Positions 8,023 through 15,704 of a stretch of DNA of 27,805 nt are shown in pieces. Position 1 is the first letter of the stretch. Each line of letters starts with the position of its first letter. A program made the position numbers and the translations under genes. This stretch comes from Methanolobus sp. UBA32 (GTDB taxonomy: Archaea; Halobacteriota; Methanosarcinia; Methanosarcinales; Methanosarcinaceae), in contig DAZF01000083.1 of the NCBI GenBank assembly GCA_002507205.1, forward strand, positions 1 through 27,805, read 5' to 3'. The notes below the pieces were generated by a model, which was not told the origin of the DNA, ran no database searches, and was given only the letters and a program-made list of their open reading frames with translations.

Positions 8023-8324
8023 GGAGTAGAATAGTATCTGAATGATAATATTATTTTGTATTGAAATCTGTTTATTTTGAATCCCGTAGTCCTGATATTT
8101 GCTAAAATCAATTTAATTTTGTATTTCAAATCAGATAAAAAACCAAATAAATGCTGGATGAAACTGTTTCACACATCCAAGTTAAATGAAATTGATTACA
8201 GGTAAAGCCTATTTTTTGAAAACCCTTATATACTAACCATAATAAGAACTATACTACATATATAAAGGTCTTCGGCAGTTAGTTTCCCGAAGTCCTGTTG
8301 TTACTTATTTAAGAGGTTGTAGCT
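8023..8324. other. Divergent intergenic region between nurA and the symporter
   Basis: About 300 bases, AT-rich. On the minus strand it holds the nurA promoter (about 8047-8060). On the plus strand it holds two TATA-like elements, CTTATATACT near 8225 and ACATATATAAAG at 8256-8267. A short stem CTTCGG (8270-8275) with CCGAAG (8287-8292) lies before the AGAGGT ribosome binding site at 8310. No coding sequence is apparent. Confidence 0.5.
8256..8267 (+). promoter_or_regulatory. TATA box of the sodium:solute symporter gene
   Basis: ACATATATAAAG is the best TATA match upstream of the ATG at 8325. A start near 8290 gives a leader of about 35 bases. A second candidate near 8225 would place the CTTCGG/CCGAAG stem in the leader. 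Confidence 0.45.
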
Positions 8325-10262
8325 ATGGAAAGTTATGAAATATTCTTGTTATTAATGGCAGTCTACGTACTTGGACTGATAGGTATAGGATTGTATTTTA
8401 CAAAACGTCAGAAATCTGTAACTGACTTCTGGCTTGCCGGCCGTAAGATCGGTTCATTGGGAATTGGTTTTTCAGCAGCATCTTCGTGGATGACTGCAGG
8501 TGGCATACTGGCAGTTATTGGTCTTTACATGGTGCTTGGAATGAGCTCAATCTGGAGTTTTGTAGCTCCGAATATCCTGGCACTGCTGCTTATAGCCTTG
8601 CTTGTGGGAAAAATAAAGCACCTGCCTGCAATCACACAACCAGAACTGCTGGAACAGAGGTTCAGCAGTACCATTCGTGGTCCTGTTGCAATCATTATAG
8701 CAATCGTAATGGCTCTTTTCGCAGTTGCTGATATCAAGGGTTTCTCACTTGTACTTAGCATTTTCTTCGGTCTGGAACCAATTTACGCTGCAGCAATCGT
8801 GGCCCTTGCCATTTCCGTGTATGTGACCCTTGGAGGTTTCTCAGCGGTAATATGGACCGATGTCGTGCAGTTTGTAATGCTTGCGACCTTCTCACTTATA
8901 ATTGCCCTCGTGGTTGTCAATGCAGCTACAACAGGTTCTGCTGATGTTCCTGCTATAAGTTCATCCGACCTTTTCGGTGACGTTTCTCCAGGATGGTGGA
9001 ATCCGTTCATAGTTGGTGTTCCTGCTGTACTGATTGCTATCTTTGCCATTATACCCGGCTGGATCACAGAGCAGGACCCATGGCAGAGGATATGGGCTGC
9101 AAAGGATGAAAAATCTGCAAGGATCGGTATGGTGCTCGGTTCCTTACTTATCTTCCTTGTCTTCGGTGTTGTATGTACTGTTATCGCCATAAGCCTGAAT
9201 CATATATATCCGTCCATACCCGCTTCCTTTGCAGATATCGGAATGGGTGCAATGGCAGAGGCAGAACCTGCATTGCTTGTCTACATAGTGAGCAACCTTT
9301 CACCAATAGCAATAGGTCTTTGTGCCGTTGGCCTTGCAGCAGCAGCAATGTCCTCAGCCGATACATTTGCAACATCAGGCGGTTCATGTCTCTCACGTGA
9401 CCTATACCAGAGATACATAAAACCCGACGCAACAATGAAGCAGATGATGGCCATCAACAGGATCAGTGTATTGATTATCGTTGCACTGGCAACTGTGCTT
9501 TCGTTCTATATCAACAGTATCATCGATGTAATTCACATTGCAACCTTCATTGCCAGTGCATCATACTTCTTCCCGCTTATGGGCGGCTTGTACTGGAAAC
9601 GTGCAACAAAGGAAGGTGCTCTTGCAGGACTTGTTGTAGGTGCTATCGCACAGATAGGACTGACTGTTGTTGATCTTGCAAACACTCCGGCATTCGCACC
9701 AGCATACCTGGATACAATTCACCCAGTGCTTTCAAACCACGGTGTCATTGTAGGAATGCTCCTTAGCGGAGTAGCCTTCTTCGGTGTATCCCTTGCAACA
9801 AAACCATCCAGTACTGTAAATCTGGCTCCTTTCTTTGCAGATGAAGCAGAGAAACTTGAGAAAGAGGTCATGGTAGTTGACGAGTCCGATCCAGACTACA
9901 AGAAGCTTCTTACAACCCTTGAAAAAGAAGTTACAGGTGACCGTGCAATTGTCAAACTGAATCTGGAGGCATCTGCAACCATCAACTGGGCCAAGTTCGT
10001 AAACGAGCTCAAATCCATCCACCCTTCCTGGGTAACACCAACAGGCAGAGATTCTATCTACAGGCTGACAAAAGCTGATATGCTTGCATGTGTGTCACTT
10101 ACCAGGGGAGACAATGAGAGGGAGATATGGTTTGCATCAGAACCACTGGCAGCTGATCTTGATCTGAGCACAAAGGAGTTCCTGGTTGCTTTCAAACAGG
10201 TTTCAGAGGCACTTAGAAACATTGGCTTGCTGATGACCCTGCCAACCAGTGACAACTACTGA
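8325..10262 (+). CDS. Sodium:solute symporter (SSS/SLC5 family) with C-terminal cytoplasmic domain
   Basis: A 645-residue secondary transporter of the SSS family (proline, pantothenate and sugar symporters). About 13 membrane helices occupy residues 1-500. Family marks are the FWLAGRKIGSLGIGFSAASSWMTAGG loop after helix 1 (unwound helix that binds Na+ and substrate), GWITEQDPWQRIWAAKDEKSAR in the middle, and AAAAMSSADTFATSGGSCLSRDLY around helix 8-9. Residues about 510-645 are hydrophilic and look like a folded cytoplasmic tail. The ATG at 8325 has AGAGGT upstream. The gene stands alone, with its own promoter and a strong terminator. The substrate cannot be read; in a halophilic methanogen, proline or another compatible solute is plausible but unproven. 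Confidence 0.88.
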   Translation: MESYEIFLLLMAVYVLGLIGIGLYFTKRQKSVTDFWLAGRKIGSLGIGFSAASSWMTAGGILAVIGLYMVLGMSSIWSFVAPNILALLLIALLVGKIKHLPAITQPELLEQRFSSTIRGPVAIIIAIVMALFAVADIKGFSLVLSIFFGLEPIYAAAIVALAISVYVTLGGFSAVIWTDVVQFVMLATFSLIIALVVVNAATTGSADVPAISSSDLFGDVSPGWWNPFIVGVPAVLIAIFAIIPGWITEQDPWQRIWAAKDEKSARIGMVLGSLLIFLVFGVVCTVIAISLNHIYPSIPASFADIGMGAMAEAEPALLVYIVSNLSPIAIGLCAVGLAAAAMSSADTFATSGGSCLSRDLYQRYIKPDATMKQMMAINRISVLIIVALATVLSFYINSIIDVIHIATFIASASYFFPLMGGLYWKRATKEGALAGLVVGAIAQIGLTVVDLANTPAFAPAYLDTIHPVLSNHGVIVGMLLSGVAFFGVSLATKPSSTVNLAPFFADEAEKLEKEVMVVDESDPDYKKLLTTLEKEVTGDRAIVKLNLEASATINWAKFVNELKSIHPSWVTPTGRDSIYRLTKADMLACVSLTRGDNEREIWFASEPLAADLDLSTKEFLVAFKQVSEALRNIGLLMTLPTSDNY

Positions 10263-10274
10263 AATACATAAATC

Positions 10275-10317
10275 TGCTCTGGGGTAAAATCCAGAGCAAC
10301 TTCTTTTTTACTTTTTT
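10275..10317 (+). terminator. Hairpin plus T-rich terminator after the symporter
   Basis: TGCTCTGG (10275-10282) pairs perfectly with CCAGAGCA (10291-10298) around an eight-base loop, then ACTTCTTTTTTACTTTTTT follows. A strong intrinsic-type terminator. Confidence 0.75.
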
Positions 10318-10442
10318 AAATCTAATTTTGGTGTGTTAAAAGAATTCTGCTTTGCATCTTTATTTACTTCGTATATATTAAATACATATAATTTTCAGAA
10401 GCTATATCTATTCTGAATTGCATATATACTTCTGTGGTACTT

Positions 10443-10748
10443 ATGGAATTGAAAAACCCAATTTTAGACATTGAAACGACTGAAGAGAACAGAGCAAAGC
10501 TTCAACCTTTAAAGGATGGTTTTGAAGAACTGACCCCTGAAGAAAGGTTTGATGTTGTGGAACTTCAGAACATCATGCTTCAAAAAGTTTCCAATCACAA
10601 TGAGATGTACGGGATGCCAAAAGGTAATCAGAAGCCGCAGAGAGATGCAAATGAGATCATCTCACACATGTCATCAAAGTCCCTTGATTATTCCCAGGCA
10701 TGTATCAATTATTATGTTTCAAAGATCTCTTCTGTTATGAAGAAATAG
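10443..10748 (+). CDS. Small protein of unknown function (101 aa)
   Basis: I do not recognise this protein. It is hydrophilic and predicted helical: MELKNPILDIETTEENR, then ELTPEERFDVVELQNIML, a polar middle with GMPKGNQKPQRDANE, and a C-terminal helix ending SSVMKK. There is no signal peptide, membrane segment or cysteine pair. The ATG at 10443 has GTGGT just upstream; a GTG at 10434 is an alternative. TATA-like elements are at 10401-10410 and 10421-10430. A hairpin terminator follows within five bases of the TAG stop, so it is probably monocistronic. The stop lies in the same frame as the following methionine synthase-like gene, with no other stop between. Confidence 0.72.
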   Translation: MELKNPILDIETTEENRAKLQPLKDGFEELTPEERFDVVELQNIMLQKVSNHNEMYGMPKGNQKPQRDANEIISHMSSKSLDYSQACINYYVSKISSVMKK

Positions 10749-10752
10749 AATC

Positions 10753-10790
10753 GGCACTTTGTGCCATTTATTTTGAATTCTTTCTTTTTC
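10753..10790 (+). terminator. Short hairpin and T-rich tract after the 101-aa gene
   Basis: GGCAC (10753-10757) pairs with GTGCC (10761-10765) over a TTT loop, then the sequence turns T-rich (TTTATTTT and TTCTTTCTTTTTC). It also argues that the in-frame stretch up to 10841 is not coding. Confidence 0.6.
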
Positions 10791-10841
10791 ATATTTTATC
10801 ACTCAAAACTTATAAGTGAAATACAGGACAATTATGCTGCC

Positions 10842-11876
10842 ATGGCAGAGATTATCTTTGATGATATTGGCAGTTTTCCCCTTCCGGCAGGTACGTCCAA
10901 AGAGTGGATGGCTGGAAAGTTTTCTGAAAAGGAAAGTGATGCAGACCTATTCAAGATCATAAATGATGCTTTCATGAAGAAAGTAGAGGCAGGTGTGGAG
11001 GTACCTACCTATCCGCAATATCAGGATATGAATGAACAGTTCCTGTCCATCATCAGAGATCCCGATTGTACCGAGGAACCATTCAAGGTAAAGCAATCTT
11101 CCGCCCGTATCATTGAACTAGAAGCCATAGAAAGTGTTGCAAAAGCCTACAGGGAAGAGAACGGAGAAAAACTTGATGTACGCGTCTGTGTAACCGGACC
11201 CCTTGAGCTGTATCTCAAGGAATTTGGGGGCACCGAGTATGTCGATATACTGAACCTGTTTGGAGAAAGTGTTGACCGTTTTGTGAAGAACTCACTTTCA
11301 ACTGCAAAGGACTTTAACATAAGTACCATTTCTATTGACGAGCCAAGTATCGGTATCAATCCTCAGGTAATGTTCTCTGACAATGATCTCATAAAAGCCA
11401 TGGACATTGCATGCAGCTCTGCTAAAAAAGCAGGATGTGATGTGGAAATACATCTTCATTCACCCCTGCATTACAAACTTGCCTGCCAGACTGAGAATAT
11501 CGGTGTAATAGGTGTTGAATCCGCAGCAACTCCCTCCTATCTTGACCTTATCGATAAAAAGGAACTTGAAGATACGGATTCCTACCTGAGGGTCGGAATT
11601 GCAAGGACAGATATCTTCAACCTTGTCGCTGTACTCAACGACAAATACAACACCAATGTCTGGAAAGAAACCCAGTATTTCCCTGAGATAATCAACGAGA
11701 TGGAAACCCCAGAAGTCATCTCAAAGAGACTTTCAAAGGCCTACTCCATGTTCGGTGAGAGCATAAAGTATGCAGGTCCTGATTGTGGTCTGGGCTCATG
11801 GCCATCCCAGGAAATTGCAGCTCAATTGTTAAGGAATGTGGCAGAGGGTATGGCTGATTTTAAGAAATCGTTATGA
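10842..11876 (+). CDS. Core methionine synthase-like protein (MetE C-terminal domain family) with altered zinc site
   Basis: A 344-residue TIM barrel matching the catalytic C-terminal half of cobalamin-independent methionine synthase, the stand-alone 'core MetE' form found in archaea, which transfers a methyl group to homocysteine. The barrel opens IIFDDIGSFPLPAG, and the strand STISIDEPSIG is the MetE 'IDEPAL' motif. Expected zinc ligands are His-x-Cys, Glu and a late Cys. Here Glu226 (GVIGVESAA) and Cys315 (GPDCGLGSW) are present, but the first site reads EIHLHSPLHYK (H204-x-H206-S-P) with no cysteine at the usual place; the nearest is Cys215. ATG 10842 is chosen because a TATA box (CTTATAAGT, about 10809) lies 30 bases before it and a terminator lies in the upstream open frame. 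A related 3' fragment lies at 13381-13555. Confidence 0.8.
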   Translation: MAEIIFDDIGSFPLPAGTSKEWMAGKFSEKESDADLFKIINDAFMKKVEAGVEVPTYPQYQDMNEQFLSIIRDPDCTEEPFKVKQSSARIIELEAIESVAKAYREENGEKLDVRVCVTGPLELYLKEFGGTEYVDILNLFGESVDRFVKNSLSTAKDFNISTISIDEPSIGINPQVMFSDNDLIKAMDIACSSAKKAGCDVEIHLHSPLHYKLACQTENIGVIGVESAATPSYLDLIDKKELEDTDSYLRVGIARTDIFNLVAVLNDKYNTNVWKETQYFPEIINEMETPEVISKRLSKAYSMFGESIKYAGPDCGLGSWPSQEIAAQLLRNVAEGMADFKKSL

Positions 11877-11881
11877 ATGAT

Positions 11882-11920
11882 ATTTTCAGCAGATCAGTGT
11901 CTTTGCACCTGAAAATCTGA
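11882..11920 (+). terminator. Possible weak terminator after the MetE-like gene
   Basis: ATTTTCAG (11882-11889) pairs with CTGAAAAT (11909-11916) across a 19-base loop, and a T-rich stretch follows. The long loop makes this tentative. Confidence 0.35.
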
Positions 11921-12139
11921 TATTTCTTTAATTCCAATTACTCTTTTTTGCTTGACTCTGATATCCAGTTACTTGTAGCTGGCCTTTTCCCTTTTAACTC
12001 CAAAGTCACTTATCTTATTATCTATAATATTTTTTAAAAGCATATACAACACCCGAAATTTTATATGCATGTATGAGTATTTTTTAATGGGGATATACGC
12101 ACTAGAATGGGTTGTGTAATTTAAAGAAGATGGTGGAGA

Positions 12140-13282
12140 GTGAAAAGCAATTTAACTCCTATAGCGGTTAGTGTATTCTTTATTGCAACGGTAATAATTG
12201 TGTCTGCAGCTGCCGGTCAGATATCACAGGACAAAATACCTGTAATCATTTGCTTCAAAGGTAATTCAGATGCTGCATTTGTGGAGGCACATGGCGGGGA
12301 CATAAAATATCAATATCAGTCTATCCCTGCAATTGCAGCAAGTGTGCCTCAACATAGCATCAGCATTTTGAAGGACAATCCTGATGTTAAATATGTGGAA
12401 ATGGATGCTGAAGTGTATATCGATGAAGAACCGATGATCTCTTCTGATGAAAAAATACCATGGGGTGTGTCCAGGATCCAGGCTGATAAAGTACACAATA
12501 TTTCCAGTGGTTCCGGAGTAAAAGTAGCTGTTATTGATACTGGAATTGATTATACTCATCCTGATCTTGCAGCCAACTACCATGGTGGCTATGACTTTGT
12601 TAACAATGATGCCAATCCTATGGACGATAAAGGCCATGGAACCCATGTGGCGGGAACAATAGCTGCACTGGATAATGATATTGGAGTCATCGGCGTGGCA
12701 CCGAATGCAGAGCTTTATGCACTCAAGGCGCTTGACAGTCATGGGACAGGATGGGTATCTGACATAAATGCTGCTATAGACTGGGCAATCATTGAGAACA
12801 TGGATGTGATTTCTATGAGTCTTGGAGGAAGCGCTAACTTCACATCCCAATTTGAGATATGTCAGGCAGCCTATGACTCGGGGATTGTGATCTTAGCCGC
12901 AGCGGGAAATGGTTATGGTGGCAATGTCAGTTATCCGGCAGCCTACGATTCGGTAATTGCTGTTTCGGCAACATCACTTATTGATTCTAGCACGTATTTT
13001 TCAAATATTGGCGACGAAATTGAACTGGCTGCACCCGGTGCCAATATCCGTTCAACGATTCAGGATGGAGGATATGGGTTTAAGAGTGGTACAAGCATGG
13101 CCACACCTCATGTATCAGGTGTGGTTGCTCTCCTGCTCAGTGCTGATAGTGGACTGGAGCCTGCAGAGGTGCGTGAAATACTCAGTGTCACTGCTACCGA
13201 CCTGGGTGATGAAGGAAGGGATAACTATTATGGTTATGGGCTTGTCAATGCAAGTGCAGCTTTGGAAGCTGTATTGGATTGA
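12140..13282 (+). CDS. Secreted subtilisin-like serine protease (S8 family) with I9 propeptide
   Basis: A 380-residue extracellular protease precursor. Residues 1-27 form a signal peptide (SVFFIATVIIVSAAA core). Residues 33-95 resemble the inhibitor I9 propeptide (IPVIICFKG through DVKYVEMD). The S8 catalytic domain follows, with Asp133 (VAVIDTGID), His166 (KGHGTHVAGT), oxyanion Asn257 (AAAGNGYGG) and Ser319 (SGTSMATPHVSG), so the triad is intact. There is no PKD or cell-wall domain. The GTG start at 12140 follows GGTGG; a nearby ATG at 12130 is out of frame. The gene lies between the intact MetE-like gene and a MetE-like 3' remnant, and points toward a second subtilase. Substrate unknown; export through Sec is expected. 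Confidence 0.93.
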   Translation: MKSNLTPIAVSVFFIATVIIVSAAAGQISQDKIPVIICFKGNSDAAFVEAHGGDIKYQYQSIPAIAASVPQHSISILKDNPDVKYVEMDAEVYIDEEPMISSDEKIPWGVSRIQADKVHNISSGSGVKVAVIDTGIDYTHPDLAANYHGGYDFVNNDANPMDDKGHGTHVAGTIAALDNDIGVIGVAPNAELYALKALDSHGTGWVSDINAAIDWAIIENMDVISMSLGGSANFTSQFEICQAAYDSGIVILAAAGNGYGGNVSYPAAYDSVIAVSATSLIDSSTYFSNIGDEIELAAPGANIRSTIQDGGYGFKSGTSMATPHVSGVVALLLSADSGLEPAEVREILSVTATDLGDEGRDNYYGYGLVNASAALEAVLD

Positions 13283-13380
13283 TGTTTGAATAAGCAGAAT
13301 TAAAATAGTGATCCATTCTCTGAAATCTTTTTCCCAGGATTACATTCAAAGTAGAAATATTCAACGTTGTGACAATCTAG

Positions 13381-13555
13381 ATGGAACCCCGAGTTCATGT
13401 CGAAGAGACTGACACACGCATACTCTATCTCTGGTGAGAACATAAAATATGCAAGTCGTGATTGTGGTCTGGGTTCTTGGCCTACGCAGGAGATTGCTGC
13501 TCAGTTATTGAGAAATGTTGCACAAGGTATGAGTGATTTCAGGAAAGGATTGTAA
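13381..13555 (+). pseudogene. 3' remnant of a second metE-like gene
   Basis: The last 56 codons of the MetE-like gene reappear here in one open frame from AAC at 13385 to TAA at 13553-13555. Both copies share the DCGLGSWP and QEIAAQLLRNVA segments. By hand alignment 41 of 56 residues match residues 289-344 of the intact protein, including the conserved Cys of the zinc site. A stop (TGA at 13370) lies just upstream, and no start codon or ribosome binding site fits a full product, so about 85 percent of the gene is missing. Many differences are synonymous, so the source was an old paralog and not a fresh duplication. Confidence 0.85.
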
Positions 13556-13599
13556 TACAGTTGTTTCAGATGTTCTACAATGCGAAAAACCAATTTTTT

Positions 13600-13633
13600 A
13601 AAAATAAGTGAGGAGAAGTGTCATCGACACTTC
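13600..13633 (-). terminator. Terminator of the PKD-subtilase gene
   Basis: GAAGTGTC (13615-13622) and GACACTTC (13626-13633) are perfect arms around ATC. Read on the minus strand, the stem is followed by CTCCTCACTTATTTTT. It lies 15 bases after the stop of the minus-strand subtilase. Confidence 0.65.
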
Positions 13634-13647
13634 CTTAAATCTCCATT

Positions 13648-15627
13648 TTAGGGTACTGTTACCGTTATAGTAGCTGATACCTCATCGGAATTCTCAGCAT
13701 CGTATGTGTATCCCTCACGTGTCACACTGTCAATAGTGAACGTGAAGGTACCGGGACTTGCCTTGTAACTATCGGACTGGAATGTTACATAGCCCGATGC
13801 ATCTGTAGAACCTATTTCGCTGTCACTGGCATTTCCTTCCCAGTATCCACGAACCTCAGCATTTTGCAATGGATTAGTGTTGCTGCTATCATCTACAATT
13901 TTAACTGTGGCAATAGCCCAGGTAAAATAATTCTTACCAGCTTTCTTCCAATCTCCAGTAAGTTCAATACTACTGAGCATTGTACCATCTACTGTCGGTT
14001 GGTCAAAGACAGTTATTTCTTGAGTAGTACTTGCTAAATCACTATCAACTTCCGTAATGGTAAGATTGACAGTATAAGTTCCTGCAAGTGCATAGGTATG
14101 AGTAATGTTCTGTTCGGAAGAATCTACGGTTCCATCATTTTCAAAGTCCCATGACCAGTCTGTAATTCCATCAGCTGATATGGAAGTATCGTTGAATGTT
14201 ACGGTGAGTCCCTGTGTAGTATACTCAAAGTTTGCAACCAGTGGTTCATTTGTAACAGGATCATCTGTATCAAAATAGTTTAGAGCTGCATAAGCATCTA
14301 CAATTCCGTACCCAGTATATAGATCCCATCCTGGGGAATTAATGTCCTGTGTAGTATTCTGAATGGCCTCTCTCACATTGTCTGGGCCAGTGATTCCACT
14401 TGAAATCAAAAGAGCTGCAATACCTGATACATGTGGGGTTGCCATGGAAGTTCCGGTGAATCCCCAATAACCAAAATCACTGGTATCTCGGGTGTTGGGA
14501 TTGAATGTGACTTGAACTATCCCATATCCTTGTGTAACATCGTTATCATCCTTGTAATAATATCCGCCAGGAGCTACAATATCAAGTGCCTGTCCATAGT
14601 TTGAATATGGAGCTAAATCTCCAGAGATTGTTGTTGCTCCAACTGCAATACACTTCTCGTAGGCAGCAGGATAACTGACTTTATCTGTTTCATCATTTCC
14701 AGCTGCAGCAACAATAGTAACTCCATGATTGTATGCATAATCAAGTGCAGCGTCCAGTTCCGGTCCTGGATAAATGCTAGGTGAGAATCCAAGACTCATA
14801 CTAATGACATCAGCGCCGTTGTCTGTGGCAAAGCGTATTCCATCTATCAATTGATCAACAGTTCCTCCACGAGGACCAAGAACTTTCACAGGCATGATTT
14901 TACAACCAAATGCAACTCCTGCAAACCCGTAACCGTTATTAGTACTCTGGGCAATCGTTCCTGTTACATGAGTTCCATGTGAGTCATCATCATTGGGATG
15001 TGAATCACGATTAACAAAATCATAGCCAGCTACAAAGATGGTTTCATTAAGATCAGGGCACAGGTAGTATCTTTTCACGGGATTTTGTGCATAATCCTCA
15101 TAAGCAACACCTGTGTCCAGTACAGCTACGACCACATCGCTTCCGTTAGATGTGTTCCATGCCTCTGTGACATTGATTCCATATTGTGAATAAAAGTTCC
15201 ATTGATACGCAGTGTAACCCGGATCATTCGGAACCATTGCTGCATGCATAATATAATTTGCACTAGTAGACTCCACATTAGGATTCTTACTGTATATCTC
15301 CACCATCTCTTCAACAGACTTTGTCTTTGGTATCTTCAGAATTTTGAAGCCTGCATAAGGACTTGTGTAAGTTACAGTTGCTCCATTTTTTGAGTTCATG
15401 GCTGCTATCTTGGCTTCAGATACGCCGGGGTTGAACTTAACCAGTATTTCTCCTGGTACGTAACTTTGCTCATAGGCAACGCTGGGCAATGCAACTTCAA
15501 GATTATCTTCAAAACTATACGCTTTGGAACTGACAGCCATGGCAGGTGTCAGCATTCCTATGGTCAGCATGCTAACCATCATTATTGCTAAAAATGTTTT
15601 TAAGTACCTATCCAATTTAACCACCAC
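13648..15627 (-). CDS. Secreted subtilisin-like serine protease (S8) with PKD and C-terminal beta domain
   Basis: A 659-residue exported protease. Signal peptide residues 1-31 (TFLAIMMVSMLTIG core, cleavage near AMA). Prodomain about 55-130 (YVPGEILVKFNPGVSEAKI through NVESTSANYIMHA), of the fervidolysin-like type. Catalytic domain with Asp171 (VLDTGVAYED), His217 (DSHGTHVTGT), Asn311 (AAAGNDETD) and Ser394 (TGTSMATPHVSG). A PKD domain spans 463-541 (VANFEYTTQG to DWSWDFENDG and THTYALAGTYTVNLTI). A further Ig-like beta domain of about 110 residues ends ATITVTVP. The start is uncertain: GTG 15627, or a TTG at 15615 that has GGTGG five bases upstream and still keeps the signal peptide. A TATA-like TATTTATAAG lies near 15660. 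The PKD domain suggests binding to polymer or the cell surface. Confidence 0.92.
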   Translation of the reverse strand: MVVKLDRYLKTFLAIMMVSMLTIGMLTPAMAVSSKAYSFEDNLEVALPSVAYEQSYVPGEILVKFNPGVSEAKIAAMNSKNGATVTYTSPYAGFKILKIPKTKSVEEMVEIYSKNPNVESTSANYIMHAAMVPNDPGYTAYQWNFYSQYGINVTEAWNTSNGSDVVVAVLDTGVAYEDYAQNPVKRYYLCPDLNETIFVAGYDFVNRDSHPNDDDSHGTHVTGTIAQSTNNGYGFAGVAFGCKIMPVKVLGPRGGTVDQLIDGIRFATDNGADVISMSLGFSPSIYPGPELDAALDYAYNHGVTIVAAAGNDETDKVSYPAAYEKCIAVGATTISGDLAPYSNYGQALDIVAPGGYYYKDDNDVTQGYGIVQVTFNPNTRDTSDFGYWGFTGTSMATPHVSGIAALLISSGITGPDNVREAIQNTTQDINSPGWDLYTGYGIVDAYAALNYFDTDDPVTNEPLVANFEYTTQGLTVTFNDTSISADGITDWSWDFENDGTVDSSEQNITHTYALAGTYTVNLTITEVDSDLASTTQEITVFDQPTVDGTMLSSIELTGDWKKAGKNYFTWAIATVKIVDDSSNTNPLQNAEVRGYWEGNASDSEIGSTDASGYVTFQSDSYKASPGTFTFTIDSVTREGYTYDAENSDEVSATITVTVP

Positions 15628-15704
15628 ATTATATGTGCTAATTAACTTATTTGGACAATCTTATAAATACTTAATTTTATGCTCATAAATATAATATGTC
15701 TTAT

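Larger units (their letters stand above)
13283..13647. other. Convergent intergenic region holding a gene remnant and a terminator
   Basis: The first ~95 bases have no recognisable content. 13381-13555 is the MetE-like remnant. The rest is AT-rich with a terminator hairpin for the minus-strand subtilase at 13615-13633. Confidence 0.6.

Noticed and set aside
10761..10841. 27-residue N-terminal extension of the MetE-like protein
   Set aside because: It begins inside a terminator hairpin, is F-rich and AT-rich, and spans the TATA box of the gene.
12266..12850. 194-codon minus-strand frame within the first subtilase
   Set aside because: Antisense to the intact catalytic domain; composition is His/Ile/Cys-rich and it lacks any domain.
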